From: an uncultured Pirellulaceae bacterium
GTDB lineage: Bacteria > Planctomycetota > Planctomycetia > Pirellulales > Pirellulaceae
Direction: 5' to 3'
Length of the DNA: 64,000 nt
Assembly: GCA_938084685.1 (NCBI GenBank)
Contig: CALKGE010000012.1
Location: 1 to 64,000, forward strand
In this document: positions 56,268-64,000 of the stretch, one piece after another
Position numbering within the stretch: the stretch's first letter is position 1
Layout of the letters: the number at the start of each line of letters is the position of its first letter
Notes under the pieces: generated by a model
The model's input: only the letters and a program-made list of their open reading frames with translations
The model's database searches: none
Told to the model about the DNA's origin: nothing
Made by a program: the position numbers and the translations under genes

Positions 56268-56984
56268 ATGAAGATCTGGCCGGCCATCGACCTCCGCGGC
56301 GGGAATTGTGTCCGCCTTAAACAGGGCGACTACAATCAGGAAACGGTATTTGGAGAGGATCCCGGCGCGATGGCCCGGCAATGGTGTGAGCAGGGCGCCG
56401 AATGCATGCATCTGGTTGACCTCGACGGTGCTCGCGACGGACTCTGGATCAACCAGGACGCCGTGCATAGCATCATTGAAGCCGTTGATGTGCCCTGTCA
56501 GCTGGGGGGTGGCGTACGTGAAGAATCGACCATCGAGCTGCTGTTAGGATTGGGCGTCAGCCGATTAATCGTAGGTACAAAAGCACTCAAGCAACCAGAG
56601 TGGTTTTCTTCGATGGTGGAGAAATTTCCCCATAAACTGGCTCTGGGGATCGATGCTCGTGACGGAATGGTAGCAACCGATGGTTGGTTGGAAACCAGTC
56701 AGACGACGGCCATCAGTTTAGCTCAGCAGTTCGAAAACCAACCAGTGGCAGCCATTATCTATACGGATATTTCGAGGGACGGGATGATGCAAGGAGCCAA
56801 CGTCGCGGCCATGGCTGAAATGAAACAGGCAACGCCCATTCCTGTCATCGCTTCGGGTGGAGTAACCACATTGGAGGATGTCAAACAGCTACGGGACGCC
56901 GGTCTGGACGGAGCGATTATCGGTCGCAGTCTTTATGACGGAGTAATCGATCTGGCTGAAGCGATTGCATTGGCAGCCACCTAA
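56268..56984 (+). CDS. hisA: Phosphoribosylformimino-5-aminoimidazole carboxamide ribotide isomerase HisA
   Basis: A 238-residue TIM-barrel isomerase. Catalytic Asp8 in 'AIDLRGG', Asp129 in 'GIDARDG', and phosphate-binding GGGVR (80-84). It catalyses the fourth step of histidine biosynthesis. The substrate loops are intact. Its stop lies 21 nt from the convergent cysE stop. Confidence 0.94.
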   Translation: MKIWPAIDLRGGNCVRLKQGDYNQETVFGEDPGAMARQWCEQGAECMHLVDLDGARDGLWINQDAVHSIIEAVDVPCQLGGGVREESTIELLLGLGVSRLIVGTKALKQPEWFSSMVEKFPHKLALGIDARDGMVATDGWLETSQTTAISLAQQFENQPVAAIIYTDISRDGMMQGANVAAMAEMKQATPIPVIASGGVTTLEDVKQLRDAGLDGAIIGRSLYDGVIDLAEAIALAAT

Positions 56985-57005
56985 GTCATCTGGAAAGCCA
57001 TGGGG

Positions 57006-57962
57006 CTAGATTTCAAAGGCGGAATCCTTGGTGACAGCCTCTTTGCTATCAGCACGCATCCGCAGTTTTGGCTTCTCCAGAGTAACGGTCGTGTGAGGTT
57101 GAATACTGCGAGTCAACCAGACACTCGAACCGATCACGCTGTGACGCCCTACGGTCGTATCACCGCCCAGGATGGTTGCAGAAGCATATATCACCACATG
57201 ATCCTCGATTGACGGGTGCCGCTTCATCGTTCGGATGATGTTACCGTCGGCATCAGTCGGGAAACTCAACGCTCCCAATGTCACTCCTTGATAAAGTTTG
57301 ACATGTTTACCGATGACGGTTGTTTCTCCAATAACAACTCCGGTGCCATGGTCGATAAAGAACGATTCACCAATCGTCGCTCCCGGATGAATATCAATTC
57401 CGGTCTCTTTATGGGACCATTCAGCCATCATGCGAGGAATGAATGGGACCTGTAAGAGATATAATTCGTGAGCAATTCGATGTACTGTAATCGCATCCAG
57501 CCCCGGATAGCAGAAGATCACTTCGTCCAGACTCTTGCAAGCGGGGTCCCCATCGTAAGCCGCCTGAACATCGGTCGCCAAAATTCTTCGCAATTCAGGC
57601 AGACGCTCCAACAGCTTTAAGGTAATCTGCTCCCCCTGCTCCAGATAAGCACTCCACGTGCCCCGTGATTCAGATACAACATCTTCATGCTGAAAAGCTC
57701 GGGCAATCTGGATCGAAAGTTCGTTGAAGATCTGATCGATAAGATCTCCGACGTAATAGGAGATATTATCGTGATGAAGCCTCTGACGTCGACGATATCC
57801 TGGATACAAAACCTCTTTAAAGTCCGCCAGAATTTCGACAATCTTGTCCAATTGTGGCAAGGGCGTATGCCCCAGATGGTTGATCGTACCCAGATCCTGG
57901 TAGGTTTTAAGGATTTGCTGAGTCAAATCCGGAAGTTGCTGTTTATTTTCGCGTGAAGACAT
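57006..57962 (-). CDS. cysE: Serine O-acetyltransferase CysE (EpsC-type)
   Basis: A 318-residue protein. A long N-terminal helical part (1-185) precedes a left-handed beta-helix (about 188-300) with hexapeptide repeats. Active-site candidates are His192 in '[11 protein letters not shown]' and Asp204-His205 in '[12 protein letters not shown]'. The C-terminal tail is '[17 protein letters not shown]'. It makes O-acetylserine for cysteine synthesis. It is a monocistronic-looking gene, convergent with hisA. Confidence 0.9.
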   Translation of the reverse strand: MSSRENKQQLPDLTQQILKTYQDLGTINHLGHTPLPQLDKIVEILADFKEVLYPGYRRRQRLHHDNISYYVGDLIDQIFNELSIQIARAFQHEDVVSESRGTWSAYLEQGEQITLKLLERLPELRRILATDVQAAYDGDPACKSLDEVIFCYPGLDAITVHRIAHELYLLQVPFIPRMMAEWSHKETGIDIHPGATIGESFFIDHGTGVVIGETTVIGKHVKLYQGVTLGALSFPTDADGNIIRTMKRHPSIEDHVVIYASATILGGDTTVGRHSVIGSSVWLTRSIQPHTTVTLEKPKLRMRADSKEAVTKDSAFEI

Positions 57963-58248
57963 TTCGAATGATTGTGGTTAAAGAGAGATTAAACGGACAT
58001 ACTACAACGGCCATTGCTGTGAAATCAGCAACAACAGAGGCAATCGCAAATGCTGTAGTAGTTAAGAAATCTCATGGGGTCATCCGAAAAGAGTTACGTT
58101 TGCAGTCAATATTCAATCGTAGATCACAGATAACTGCTGTCAAGCGAAGTCCAGCTCAAAATACAGACTGCTCCAATGCTATTTCCTGTCACTCACCTGA
58201 TTTGATACGATGACGCCCCCTGAATCTGGTTTGATACATAGGGCAATT

Positions 58249-59010
58249 ATGAAAACTACTGCTACATACCTCCTGTTACCTGTGCTGATCATGATGGTTG
58301 GCTGCCAGGTTGGTCCAGATGGCAAATTCCAGTGGAATCGGCCGGGTGATTCTTCCACTCAAGGTGAAGGGGGTGGAGCCGGACCGGACCTCAGTGAGGC
58401 AACATCCGGAGAATCAACCGTCGACCAACTTACCACCAGAATTGATGAGTTGAACAACGATCTTGCACAAGCGAGAAGGCAATTCCGAGTCACGGCCAAT
58501 GAACTGGATCTGGTAAAACAGCAATTAAAGGACGCTAATGCCCGTCTCGCCAACAACTCGGGCATCGACTTGTCAGCCGACACCGCATCCAGCTCAACCA
58601 CATTGGATGCGGTCAGCATTGAAGGCCTTGTGATAGGCCGGGATGGCAACAACATTCGCATTGAAGTCCCTCGCAGTCAGTTATTCAACGCCAACACGAT
58701 CGCACTCAGCAATGAAGGAAAAACCATTTTGGACCGAGTGGCGGCTGCAGTCAAACAGCAGTACCCCAAACAACAAGTCATGATTGAAGGTCACGCTGCT
58801 TCCGGTCTGACTCCCAACGATGACCACCAACAGGCTATCCAGCAGACCACCTCGGTATACAATTACCTGGTCGGGATGACTCAGCTACCCGCCAACCAAT
58901 TCTCCCTTGTATCCCGAGGAAATAATCACCCGCGGTACTCCACGGCATCGGATCAGGGGCGAGAGGCAAATCAACGCATCGAATTGGTTGTCCGCCCCGA
59001 CACTTTCTAA
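58249..59010 (+). CDS. OmpA-like outer-membrane lipoprotein
   Basis: A 253-residue protein. The lipoprotein signal ends at Cys19 ('LIMMVGCQVG'). A Gly/Ser-rich linker and a coiled coil (about 58-102) precede an OmpA-like peptidoglycan-binding domain (about 125-253). That domain has 'KQQVMIEGHAASG' and 'REANQRIELVV'; the latter corresponds to the RxxNRRV motif of the family. The ATG at 58249 removes 13 upstream codons and gives a canonical lipobox. It likely links the outer membrane to the cell wall. The prepilin peptidase gene follows 35 nt later. Confidence 0.85.
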   Translation: MKTTATYLLLPVLIMMVGCQVGPDGKFQWNRPGDSSTQGEGGGAGPDLSEATSGESTVDQLTTRIDELNNDLAQARRQFRVTANELDLVKQQLKDANARLANNSGIDLSADTASSSTTLDAVSIEGLVIGRDGNNIRIEVPRSQLFNANTIALSNEGKTILDRVAAAVKQQYPKQQVMIEGHAASGLTPNDDHQQAIQQTTSVYNYLVGMTQLPANQFSLVSRGNNHPRYSTASDQGREANQRIELVVRPDTF

Positions 59011-59045
59011 ATTCCCATCCGTTTACCACAGCACTGGAAAGTCGC

Positions 59046-60308
59046 ATGTTCAGCTGGAGCACCTGCCTGATCGTCATGATTCTTGGATCGGTTGTGGGTA
59101 TGTTCGTCAATTGGGGAATTTACAATCTGGCCTGGAACAAAAGGGCCATCAGTCCCTGGGGTCGGTTACCTGAGAAAGTTTCGCAGAGACACTGGACGAC
59201 CAGAATTCCTGTCATGGGCTGGCTCAGAATGAAAGGGGAAACCCGCCAGCATGGATATCTGTTCTGGGTTCGACCGCTCTGGATCGAACTGGGTATGGCG
59301 ATATTTTTTGCTTATGCCTACTCACATTTCACCAGCCTGGCAGACTCGGCCCATGCTAACGCCGATCCGAGTTTTCTCTGGTCTCAGACTATTCCATTTC
59401 TATGCATGGCCACTCTACTCTGCATCGCGACCTTCGTAGACATGGACGAAAGAATGATTCCAGATGAAGTGACGGTCTTTGGCACGCTGCTGGCATTAGT
59501 GCTGGCCACGTTTCTACCAGCAAGCCGATTGCTGGATACGGAAGCGTTGTCCCAGGGGATCGTCGTGCATCTTCACGCCCATTCCCCGAAAGACTGGTTT
59601 ACCTGGAGTACTGAACCACGGGCATTGTTATATGCCATGGGTATGCTCGGTTTTTGGGGGTTGGCAAGTATGCCCAAACTTTGCACGCTGCGTTACGGCT
59701 TCAAGCGAGGCCTGCAATACATGCTCGCCAGTGTGATTCGCCCGAGACGTAAGTCGCTTCCAGCAAACGAACCAAGACGACGTAAGCCTTTTACGGTAAC
59801 AACTGTCATTGCCGCAAGTTGCATGCTTGGTTGGATATTCCTGATTGCCATATGGCGCTGGGGATCGGCCTCACAATGGGAAAGCCTGCTAAGTGCAATC
59901 GTTGGGATGACAGCTGGTCTGGTACTGGTCTGGAGCGTCCGCATCATTGGACAGATCGCGCTGCGTCAGGAGGCGATGGGATTTGGCGACGTAACATTGA
60001 TGGCGATGATTGGAGCATTCCTGGGATGGCAGGCTGTGATCCTCACATTCTTCCTCGCCCCATTCGCAGGTGTCCTCATCGGAATCCTGCAGGCCATCGT
60101 TCGCAAAGAAAACGAACTCGCTTTTGGGCCGTATCTCAGTCTGGCGGCGGTGTTTGTCGTGCTGAGCTGGGACACACTCTGGAAACAGACATCACCAGCC
60201 CTGTTCCGATACGTCGATGTCTTTCCGTTCATACTTATGATCGGCTTATCAGCCATGGGTGGCATGCTGTTTGCCTGGCGCATCATTAAAGAGAAGATCC
60301 GAACTTAG
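59046..60308 (+). CDS. Prepilin peptidase (A24 family), cysteine motif absent
   Basis: A 420-residue membrane protein. The aspartic-protease residues are present in 'FVDMDERMIPDEVTVFG' (first Asp) and 'MGFGDVTLMAMIGAFLGW' (second Asp). The N-terminal region contains 'IPVMGWLRMKGETRQHG' and 'RPLWIEL', in the place of the usual four-cysteine zinc motif; no cysteine pair is present there. About 150 residues are inserted between the two Asp-containing segments, making it longer than typical PilD. It cleaves and may methylate type IV pilin-like prepilins. Its stop overlaps the convergent aroK stop. Confidence 0.82.
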   Translation: MFSWSTCLIVMILGSVVGMFVNWGIYNLAWNKRAISPWGRLPEKVSQRHWTTRIPVMGWLRMKGETRQHGYLFWVRPLWIELGMAIFFAYAYSHFTSLADSAHANADPSFLWSQTIPFLCMATLLCIATFVDMDERMIPDEVTVFGTLLALVLATFLPASRLLDTEALSQGIVVHLHAHSPKDWFTWSTEPRALLYAMGMLGFWGLASMPKLCTLRYGFKRGLQYMLASVIRPRRKSLPANEPRRRKPFTVTTVIAASCMLGWIFLIAIWRWGSASQWESLLSAIVGMTAGLVLVWSVRIIGQIALRQEAMGFGDVTLMAMIGAFLGWQAVILTFFLAPFAGVLIGILQAIVRKENELAFGPYLSLAAVFVVLSWDTLWKQTSPALFRYVDVFPFILMIGLSAMGGMLFAWRIIKEKIRT

Positions 60309-60838
60309 TGTCCAGCAGATTCTCTACTTATTCTGGCCACAATTTCTTCCGCTACCTGTTGAGGAGTATTTGTATCGGTATCGACGGTAAAATCTGCTAC
60401 AGCCTGATAAAGCGGAGTTCGTACTGCAAGCAGTGATCGAATTTCCTCCAGCCCACCTGCTGAAGTAAGAGCGGGACGTCGCTGGCCCGTCGACGGATCG
60501 GTATTCATACGCTCGAAAATTACATTCGGGCTGGCCGTCAACCACACAGTGACTCCTCGTCCCTCCAAGGCCCGACGGTTTTCTTCTCTGAGAATCGCAC
60601 CACCGCCCAAAGCCACCACCCTATCTTCACCATGGGCCAGCTCCTGAACAACTTCTGTTTCGCGATCTCGAAAACCCTGCTCACCTTCCTCTTGAAAGAT
60701 CTGCGCGATTGTCTTGCCTGCGCGCTGTTCGAGAAAAACGTCCGCGTCAACGGCCTCTTTTCCCAGAGCGGCAGCAATCAGTTCTGCAACAGTCGTTTTC
60801 CCTGTCGCACGATATCCGGTGAGGAAGACGTTGCTCAT
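60305..60838 (-). CDS. aroK: Shikimate kinase
   Basis: A 177-residue kinase. P-loop 'GYRATGKTT' (8-16), Asp residues of the shikimate site in 'DADVFLE' (31-37), and 'FRDRETEVVQEL' with 'VALGGGAIL' supplying the usual arginine and glycine-rich contacts. The C-terminal LID region is 'DPSTGQRRPALTSAG'. It phosphorylates shikimate. The gene lies 12 nt downstream of the fused aroD-aroE gene, so they share a transcription unit. Confidence 0.94.
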   Translation of the reverse strand: MSNVFLTGYRATGKTTVAELIAAALGKEAVDADVFLEQRAGKTIAQIFQEEGEQGFRDRETEVVQELAHGEDRVVALGGGAILREENRRALEGRGVTVWLTASPNVIFERMNTDPSTGQRRPALTSAGGLEEIRSLLAVRTPLYQAVADFTVDTDTNTPQQVAEEIVARISRESAGH

Positions 60839-60850
60839 ACCACTTCGCCT

Positions 60851-62365
60851 TTAATACTTCGCTGACGAAATCGCACGACGAAATGTATCTCGCATAATAT
60901 CCAGAGGTGCCGCTTCGCCGGTGAACAATTTGAATTGCAATTCGGCCTGCCTGACAAACATCTCGACACCGGTCACAGTCTGGCAATCATTTTGACGAGC
61001 TTGTTTTATGAGTAATGTCTGTTCGGGATTATAGATTGTATCGAAGACGATCATGTTGCGCGTCAGACCAGCTTCCTCAAAAGGTGTTTCATTCATGTGG
61101 GGATGCATACCAACCGGAGTGCAATTCACTAGCACATCTGCATTTGCTGAATGACGATCCTCCCAGGCAATAGCCTCCCCTTCAAGCTTCATTGCCAGCT
61201 CCATCGCATTTTCGTACGTTCGGGAAGTCACCAATAGTTCACCTCCACGATCCTTGACGCCCACGCCAATCGCCCGGGCAACACCACCTGCCCCCAGCAG
61301 AAGCACTCGCTTACCCTCCAGCCACCTGTCGTCCGGATCTTCTCCGGCGGCTTCCGCCAGACTTACCATCGCTCCATACAAATCTGTGTTATAGCCGACA
61401 ATCTGATCACCTTCGAAGACTACCGTATTAACAGCTCCAATCTTTCGAGCACCGGACTCGATCTTCGTCAAGAAAGCCATCACTTCCTGTTTATGAGGAA
61501 TCGTGACACTCAGCCCCCGAATACCTAATACAGGCGCTTCATCAATAAACTGGTGCAGGTGATCTTTGGGAACTCGGAACGGCAGGTAAACTTTGTTCAT
61601 CTTCAGCTGACTAAAACCAGCATTGTGTATGACCGGGCTCAAACTGTGTCCCACCGGATCAGCAATCACGCCAAACACTTCCGTATCCGCGTCTATGGAC
61701 TCATACCTGTAAACCTCGGTCATCTCCTTAAAACTGAGTTGCCCGGGAGCAATAGTACGTTCGTGATGAAATGTAGCGAAGGAAAACGGAGCGCCAAACT
61801 TCCCAGCCAGAAGACGACTCGGCATTCCAATATCCCCCATGCAAATCCCGACCGTGGGAACTCTACTATTCTGGATCAGTTGCAAAATGCGAGTGACATC
61901 GTGAGGTGAATTTGCCATGCAGGCTAGTTTGACAATATCTGCATCTTTGTTGACGAGACGGCTATGAATTGCCTCCAGATCATCCGGCGTTTCGTCAAAG
62001 TCATGCATACTGATGATGCGTTTGGTCGTACCGTAACGAGGAATCTCATCCGCAATATCTTCTTCCAGATCAACGTAGTCGACTCCTTCTACGATGGCAG
62101 CACGCAGCAACATCACCCGTTCGGCTTCTGTACCTTCCCATTTGCCACCATCCTGAGGGCGGCGGCAGGTAGCAACTACCGGGCACTTGCGATCTTTCAA
62201 CAGACGTTTAAGTGTCACTGCTCGGCGAATGTAGTCCAGGCGTAATTCAACCAGCTGGGCGCCGTTCTCAGCCAAATGCTGATGCTCGGCTCTCATGTGC
62301 TTGTGTCGTCCTCGACCAATACTGACACAAATCACTGATGTGGGATTCCCGCTTGATTCACTCAA
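60851..62365 (-). CDS. aroDE: Fused 3-dehydroquinate dehydratase (type I) / shikimate dehydrogenase
   Basis: A 504-residue bifunctional enzyme. Residues 10-225 form a type I dehydroquinase with catalytic His121 ('ISMHDF') and Schiff-base Lys146 ('IVKLA'). Residues 229-504 form shikimate dehydrogenase, with 'ADPVGHSLSP' (Ser241, Ser243 in the shikimate site), Lys292 in 'TIPHKQ', Asp328 in 'YNTDLYG' and nucleotide-binding 'GAGGVARA' (358-365). The start is a TTG at 62365, supported by AGAGG about 9 nt before it. The enzyme performs two consecutive steps of the shikimate pathway, and aroK follows with the next. Confidence 0.94.
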   Translation of the reverse strand: MSESSGNPTSVICVSIGRGRHKHMRAEHQHLAENGAQLVELRLDYIRRAVTLKRLLKDRKCPVVATCRRPQDGGKWEGTEAERVMLLRAAIVEGVDYVDLEEDIADEIPRYGTTKRIISMHDFDETPDDLEAIHSRLVNKDADIVKLACMANSPHDVTRILQLIQNSRVPTVGICMGDIGMPSRLLAGKFGAPFSFATFHHERTIAPGQLSFKEMTEVYRYESIDADTEVFGVIADPVGHSLSPVIHNAGFSQLKMNKVYLPFRVPKDHLHQFIDEAPVLGIRGLSVTIPHKQEVMAFLTKIESGARKIGAVNTVVFEGDQIVGYNTDLYGAMVSLAEAAGEDPDDRWLEGKRVLLLGAGGVARAIGVGVKDRGGELLVTSRTYENAMELAMKLEGEAIAWEDRHSANADVLVNCTPVGMHPHMNETPFEEAGLTRNMIVFDTIYNPEQTLLIKQARQNDCQTVTGVEMFVRQAELQFKLFTGEAAPLDIMRDTFRRAISSAKY

Positions 62366-62595
62366 CGAAATATACCTCTCGCTTTGACGACTGCCCCCTC
62401 CCCTGTGTAATACTCTGTTATAACCTCGGCAATTTCATTCGTGAATAACCACATTTCGGGGAGTACTTCAGACAGCCGTCATAATCGGCAAACCTCCCCG
62501 AGTAGACATTGACGCAGACTTGATTTAGTTAGTTCAATACATTTTGATGTGTTTAATTAACACGTTCCAGCCCCATCCCGCATTCGTCCAGACAT

Positions 62596-64000
62596 ATGAA
62601 AACTCCTGCATTCCTGGCAACCCTGTTGGTCACCATTTTTGTGACCGCCTTGGCCACGCTTCAATTCACTTCCATATCGAGCCTGCCGACGGAGAAGCTA
62701 TCCAAGGCAGGCCAAGGCCTGAAAGAACGATTTGGAGTCCTGGTAAAAATAGATCTGGACGAACAGACTGGCCAGATTGTCAGCGTAGAACTGGACGCTC
62801 AGTGTCTGGAAACAGAGGAAACCTTTGAGTTACTGAGCGAATTGTCAGATCTTAAACGGCTGTCCGTACGGCATGGCCAATTCAATGATTCCGATCTGGA
62901 ACCGCTGCAAAGACTGAACAAGCTGGAGTCGGTGGAACTACAGTCATTAAACTTGAGTGGCAGCGGGCTCAGGTATCTCACCCATTGCAAAGGCATCAAG
63001 TCTCTTAAGCTGAGCAATAATCCTGCCTGGGATCCACGGCACTCGGGCCATTTGAAACAGTTCCCATTGCTGCGTGAGTTGCACCTGGCCTATACATCCA
63101 CTTCGGACGATAACATCAAGGAACTGGCAGAGCACAGAGAATTGCAGACGATCAATCTGGCTAATACCCGTATATCCTGGGACGGTGTGCAGTACCTGAA
63201 GTTAAACGACCAGTTACGATACTTGAGTTTAGAGGGGTGCGAGCTTGGTCACCAGTATCAGGATGCTCTTTCAAAACTAACCACGTCCTACCCCCTGATA
63301 CTGAATCTTGCGGATTCCAGTGTCACAGATGAAGCCCTACGCGGGATCCACGACTTACATATCGTAGACTTGAATCTCCGAGGTACGGACATGACGGACA
63401 AGGGACTCGAACACTTCAGCGAACACTCGCATTGTCAGCATCTTGATCTCAGTTTTACTCAATGTTCGAGTGTCAGTCTGGCTCAGGTGTTACCAACGCT
63501 TTCACTGCAATCACTCAGTCTGCGTGGGCTGAAGCTGAGTCAATCTGTCCTGAATGCGATCGGGCGCTGTCCACAGCTGGTCACACTCAATCTGGCCAAC
63601 TCGAATGTCCAGGACCTTTGGTTGGCAGAACTTCATCAAGCCCAACATCTTGAGCACTTGATTCTCTATCAGACACCTGTCACCGGTAGCACTCTGGCGT
63701 TGCTCAGCACACTGGATGAATTGTCGTATCTGGATTTATCCGACTGTCCTGTAAGTTCCCAGGCAATGAAACATTTACAACAATTGCCAGCACTTTCCAG
63801 TCTTCATCTGATGGGGTCCGACCTTACGGACGAAGGCTACGAGCATTTGGCCAACACAGCCGTGACACACCTCAACCTCTCCAACTCGACGCTGAATCGC
63901 CGGCATCTGAAACGTCTGGCTGCCATGTCTGAACTGAAGGAATTGGCGATTCGCCATTGTGACATCAGCTTGCAGGACTTCGAAATGTTTCAGTCACGGA
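62596..64000 (+). CDS. Exported leucine-rich repeat protein, 3' end cut by the window
   Basis: An open frame of 468 codons that runs off the end of the window. The N-terminus has a signal-anchor-like segment ('ATLLVTIFVTALATLQF', about residues 7-24). The rest consists of leucine-rich repeats of the cysteine-poor bacterial type, with units such as 'LRELHLAYTSTSDDNIKELA', 'LQTINLANTRISWDGVQYL' and 'LSYLDLSDCPVSSQAMKHL'. At least 14 repeats are seen. It is likely a periplasmic or surface protein-binding domain; what follows the repeats is unknown. Confidence 0.8.
   Translation, partial: MKTPAFLATLLVTIFVTALATLQFTSISSLPTEKLSKAGQGLKERFGVLVKIDLDEQTGQIVSVELDAQCLETEETFELLSELSDLKRLSVRHGQFNDSDLEPLQRLNKLESVELQSLNLSGSGLRYLTHCKGIKSLKLSNNPAWDPRHSGHLKQFPLLRELHLAYTSTSDDNIKELAEHRELQTINLANTRISWDGVQYLKLNDQLRYLSLEGCELGHQYQDALSKLTTSYPLILNLADSSVTDEALRGIHDLHIVDLNLRGTDMTDKGLEHFSEHSHCQHLDLSFTQCSSVSLAQVLPTLSLQSLSLRGLKLSQSVLNAIGRCPQLVTLNLANSNVQDLWLAELHQAQHLEHLILYQTPVTGSTLALLSTLDELSYLDLSDCPVSSQAMKHLQQLPALSSLHLMGSDLTDEGYEHLANTAVTHLNLSNSTLNRRHLKRLAAMSELKELAIRHCDISLQDFEMFQSR

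Noticed and set aside
57963..58248. An 86-codon plus-strand frame between cysE and the OmpA-like gene
   Set aside because: Low-complexity composition, overlap with the cysE start, and no family resemblance. The gap is taken as the intergenic region of two divergent genes.

Overview
The window reads as a chromosomal segment of a member of the Planctomycetota. The evidence is the gene content: three operon-like pairs of a PSCyt/DUF1549-type or DUF1592-type protein with a Tat-exported DUF1501 or DUF1552 protein, plus a solo DUF1501 gene. Other typical genes are a type I sulfatase, a DUF1080 protein, an HTTM protein, membrane proteins with an N-terminal zinc ribbon, a Hanks-type kinase and leucine-rich repeats. 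The genus cannot be fixed from the sequence. There is no phage, transposase, CRISPR, rRNA or tRNA signal.

Layout. 1-5.7 kb (mostly minus strand): two small hypotheticals, an HTTM membrane protein with an interrupted partner gene, then an msrB / DUF1501 / beta-propeller operon. 5.8-12.6 kb: a DUF1592-type cytochrome plus DUF1552 pair, a DapA-family aldolase and a sulfatase. 13-16.9 kb: a glycine-rich zinc-ribbon membrane protein with tandem repeats, then a tungstate-type ABC transporter (tupABC). 17-26.5 kb: a 1360-residue PSCyt1/DUF1549/DUF1553/LamG protein with its DUF1501 partner, an SSS symporter with a small membrane partner, and a secreted propeller-like protein. 26.6-34.4 kb: ychF, a cluster of a 14-bp intergenic repeat, a second zinc-ribbon membrane protein, a DUF1080 protein, another DUF1501/DUF1549 pair and a membrane protein. 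34.4-44 kb: a DUF2071 membrane protein broken by an in-frame stop, a PlsC-type acyltransferase, a di-heme cytochrome/propeller protein, a transmembrane Ser/Thr kinase, larE and a DUF4912 protein. 44-52.9 kb: a complete-looking F-type ATP synthase operon (atpZ-like, atpI-like, atpB, F, H, A, G, D, C) that lacks atpE and ends in a clear terminator. 52.9-64 kb: a YfhO-like protein, hisH-hisA, cysE, an OmpA-like lipoprotein, a prepilin peptidase, aroK, a fused aroD-aroE, and a leucine-rich repeat protein cut by the window end.

How the genes work together. The core is housekeeping: oxidative phosphorylation, histidine, cysteine and shikimate biosynthesis. It is interspersed with an exported polymer-degradation and cytochrome repertoire typical of planctomycetes. 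I found no convincing new multi-gene system. The points most worth checking are the missing atpE combined with His/Asp-rich tracts in both subunit a and subunit b, two genes each interrupted by a single in-frame TAA, two intergenic repeat families, and a long structured hairpin upstream of the atp operon.
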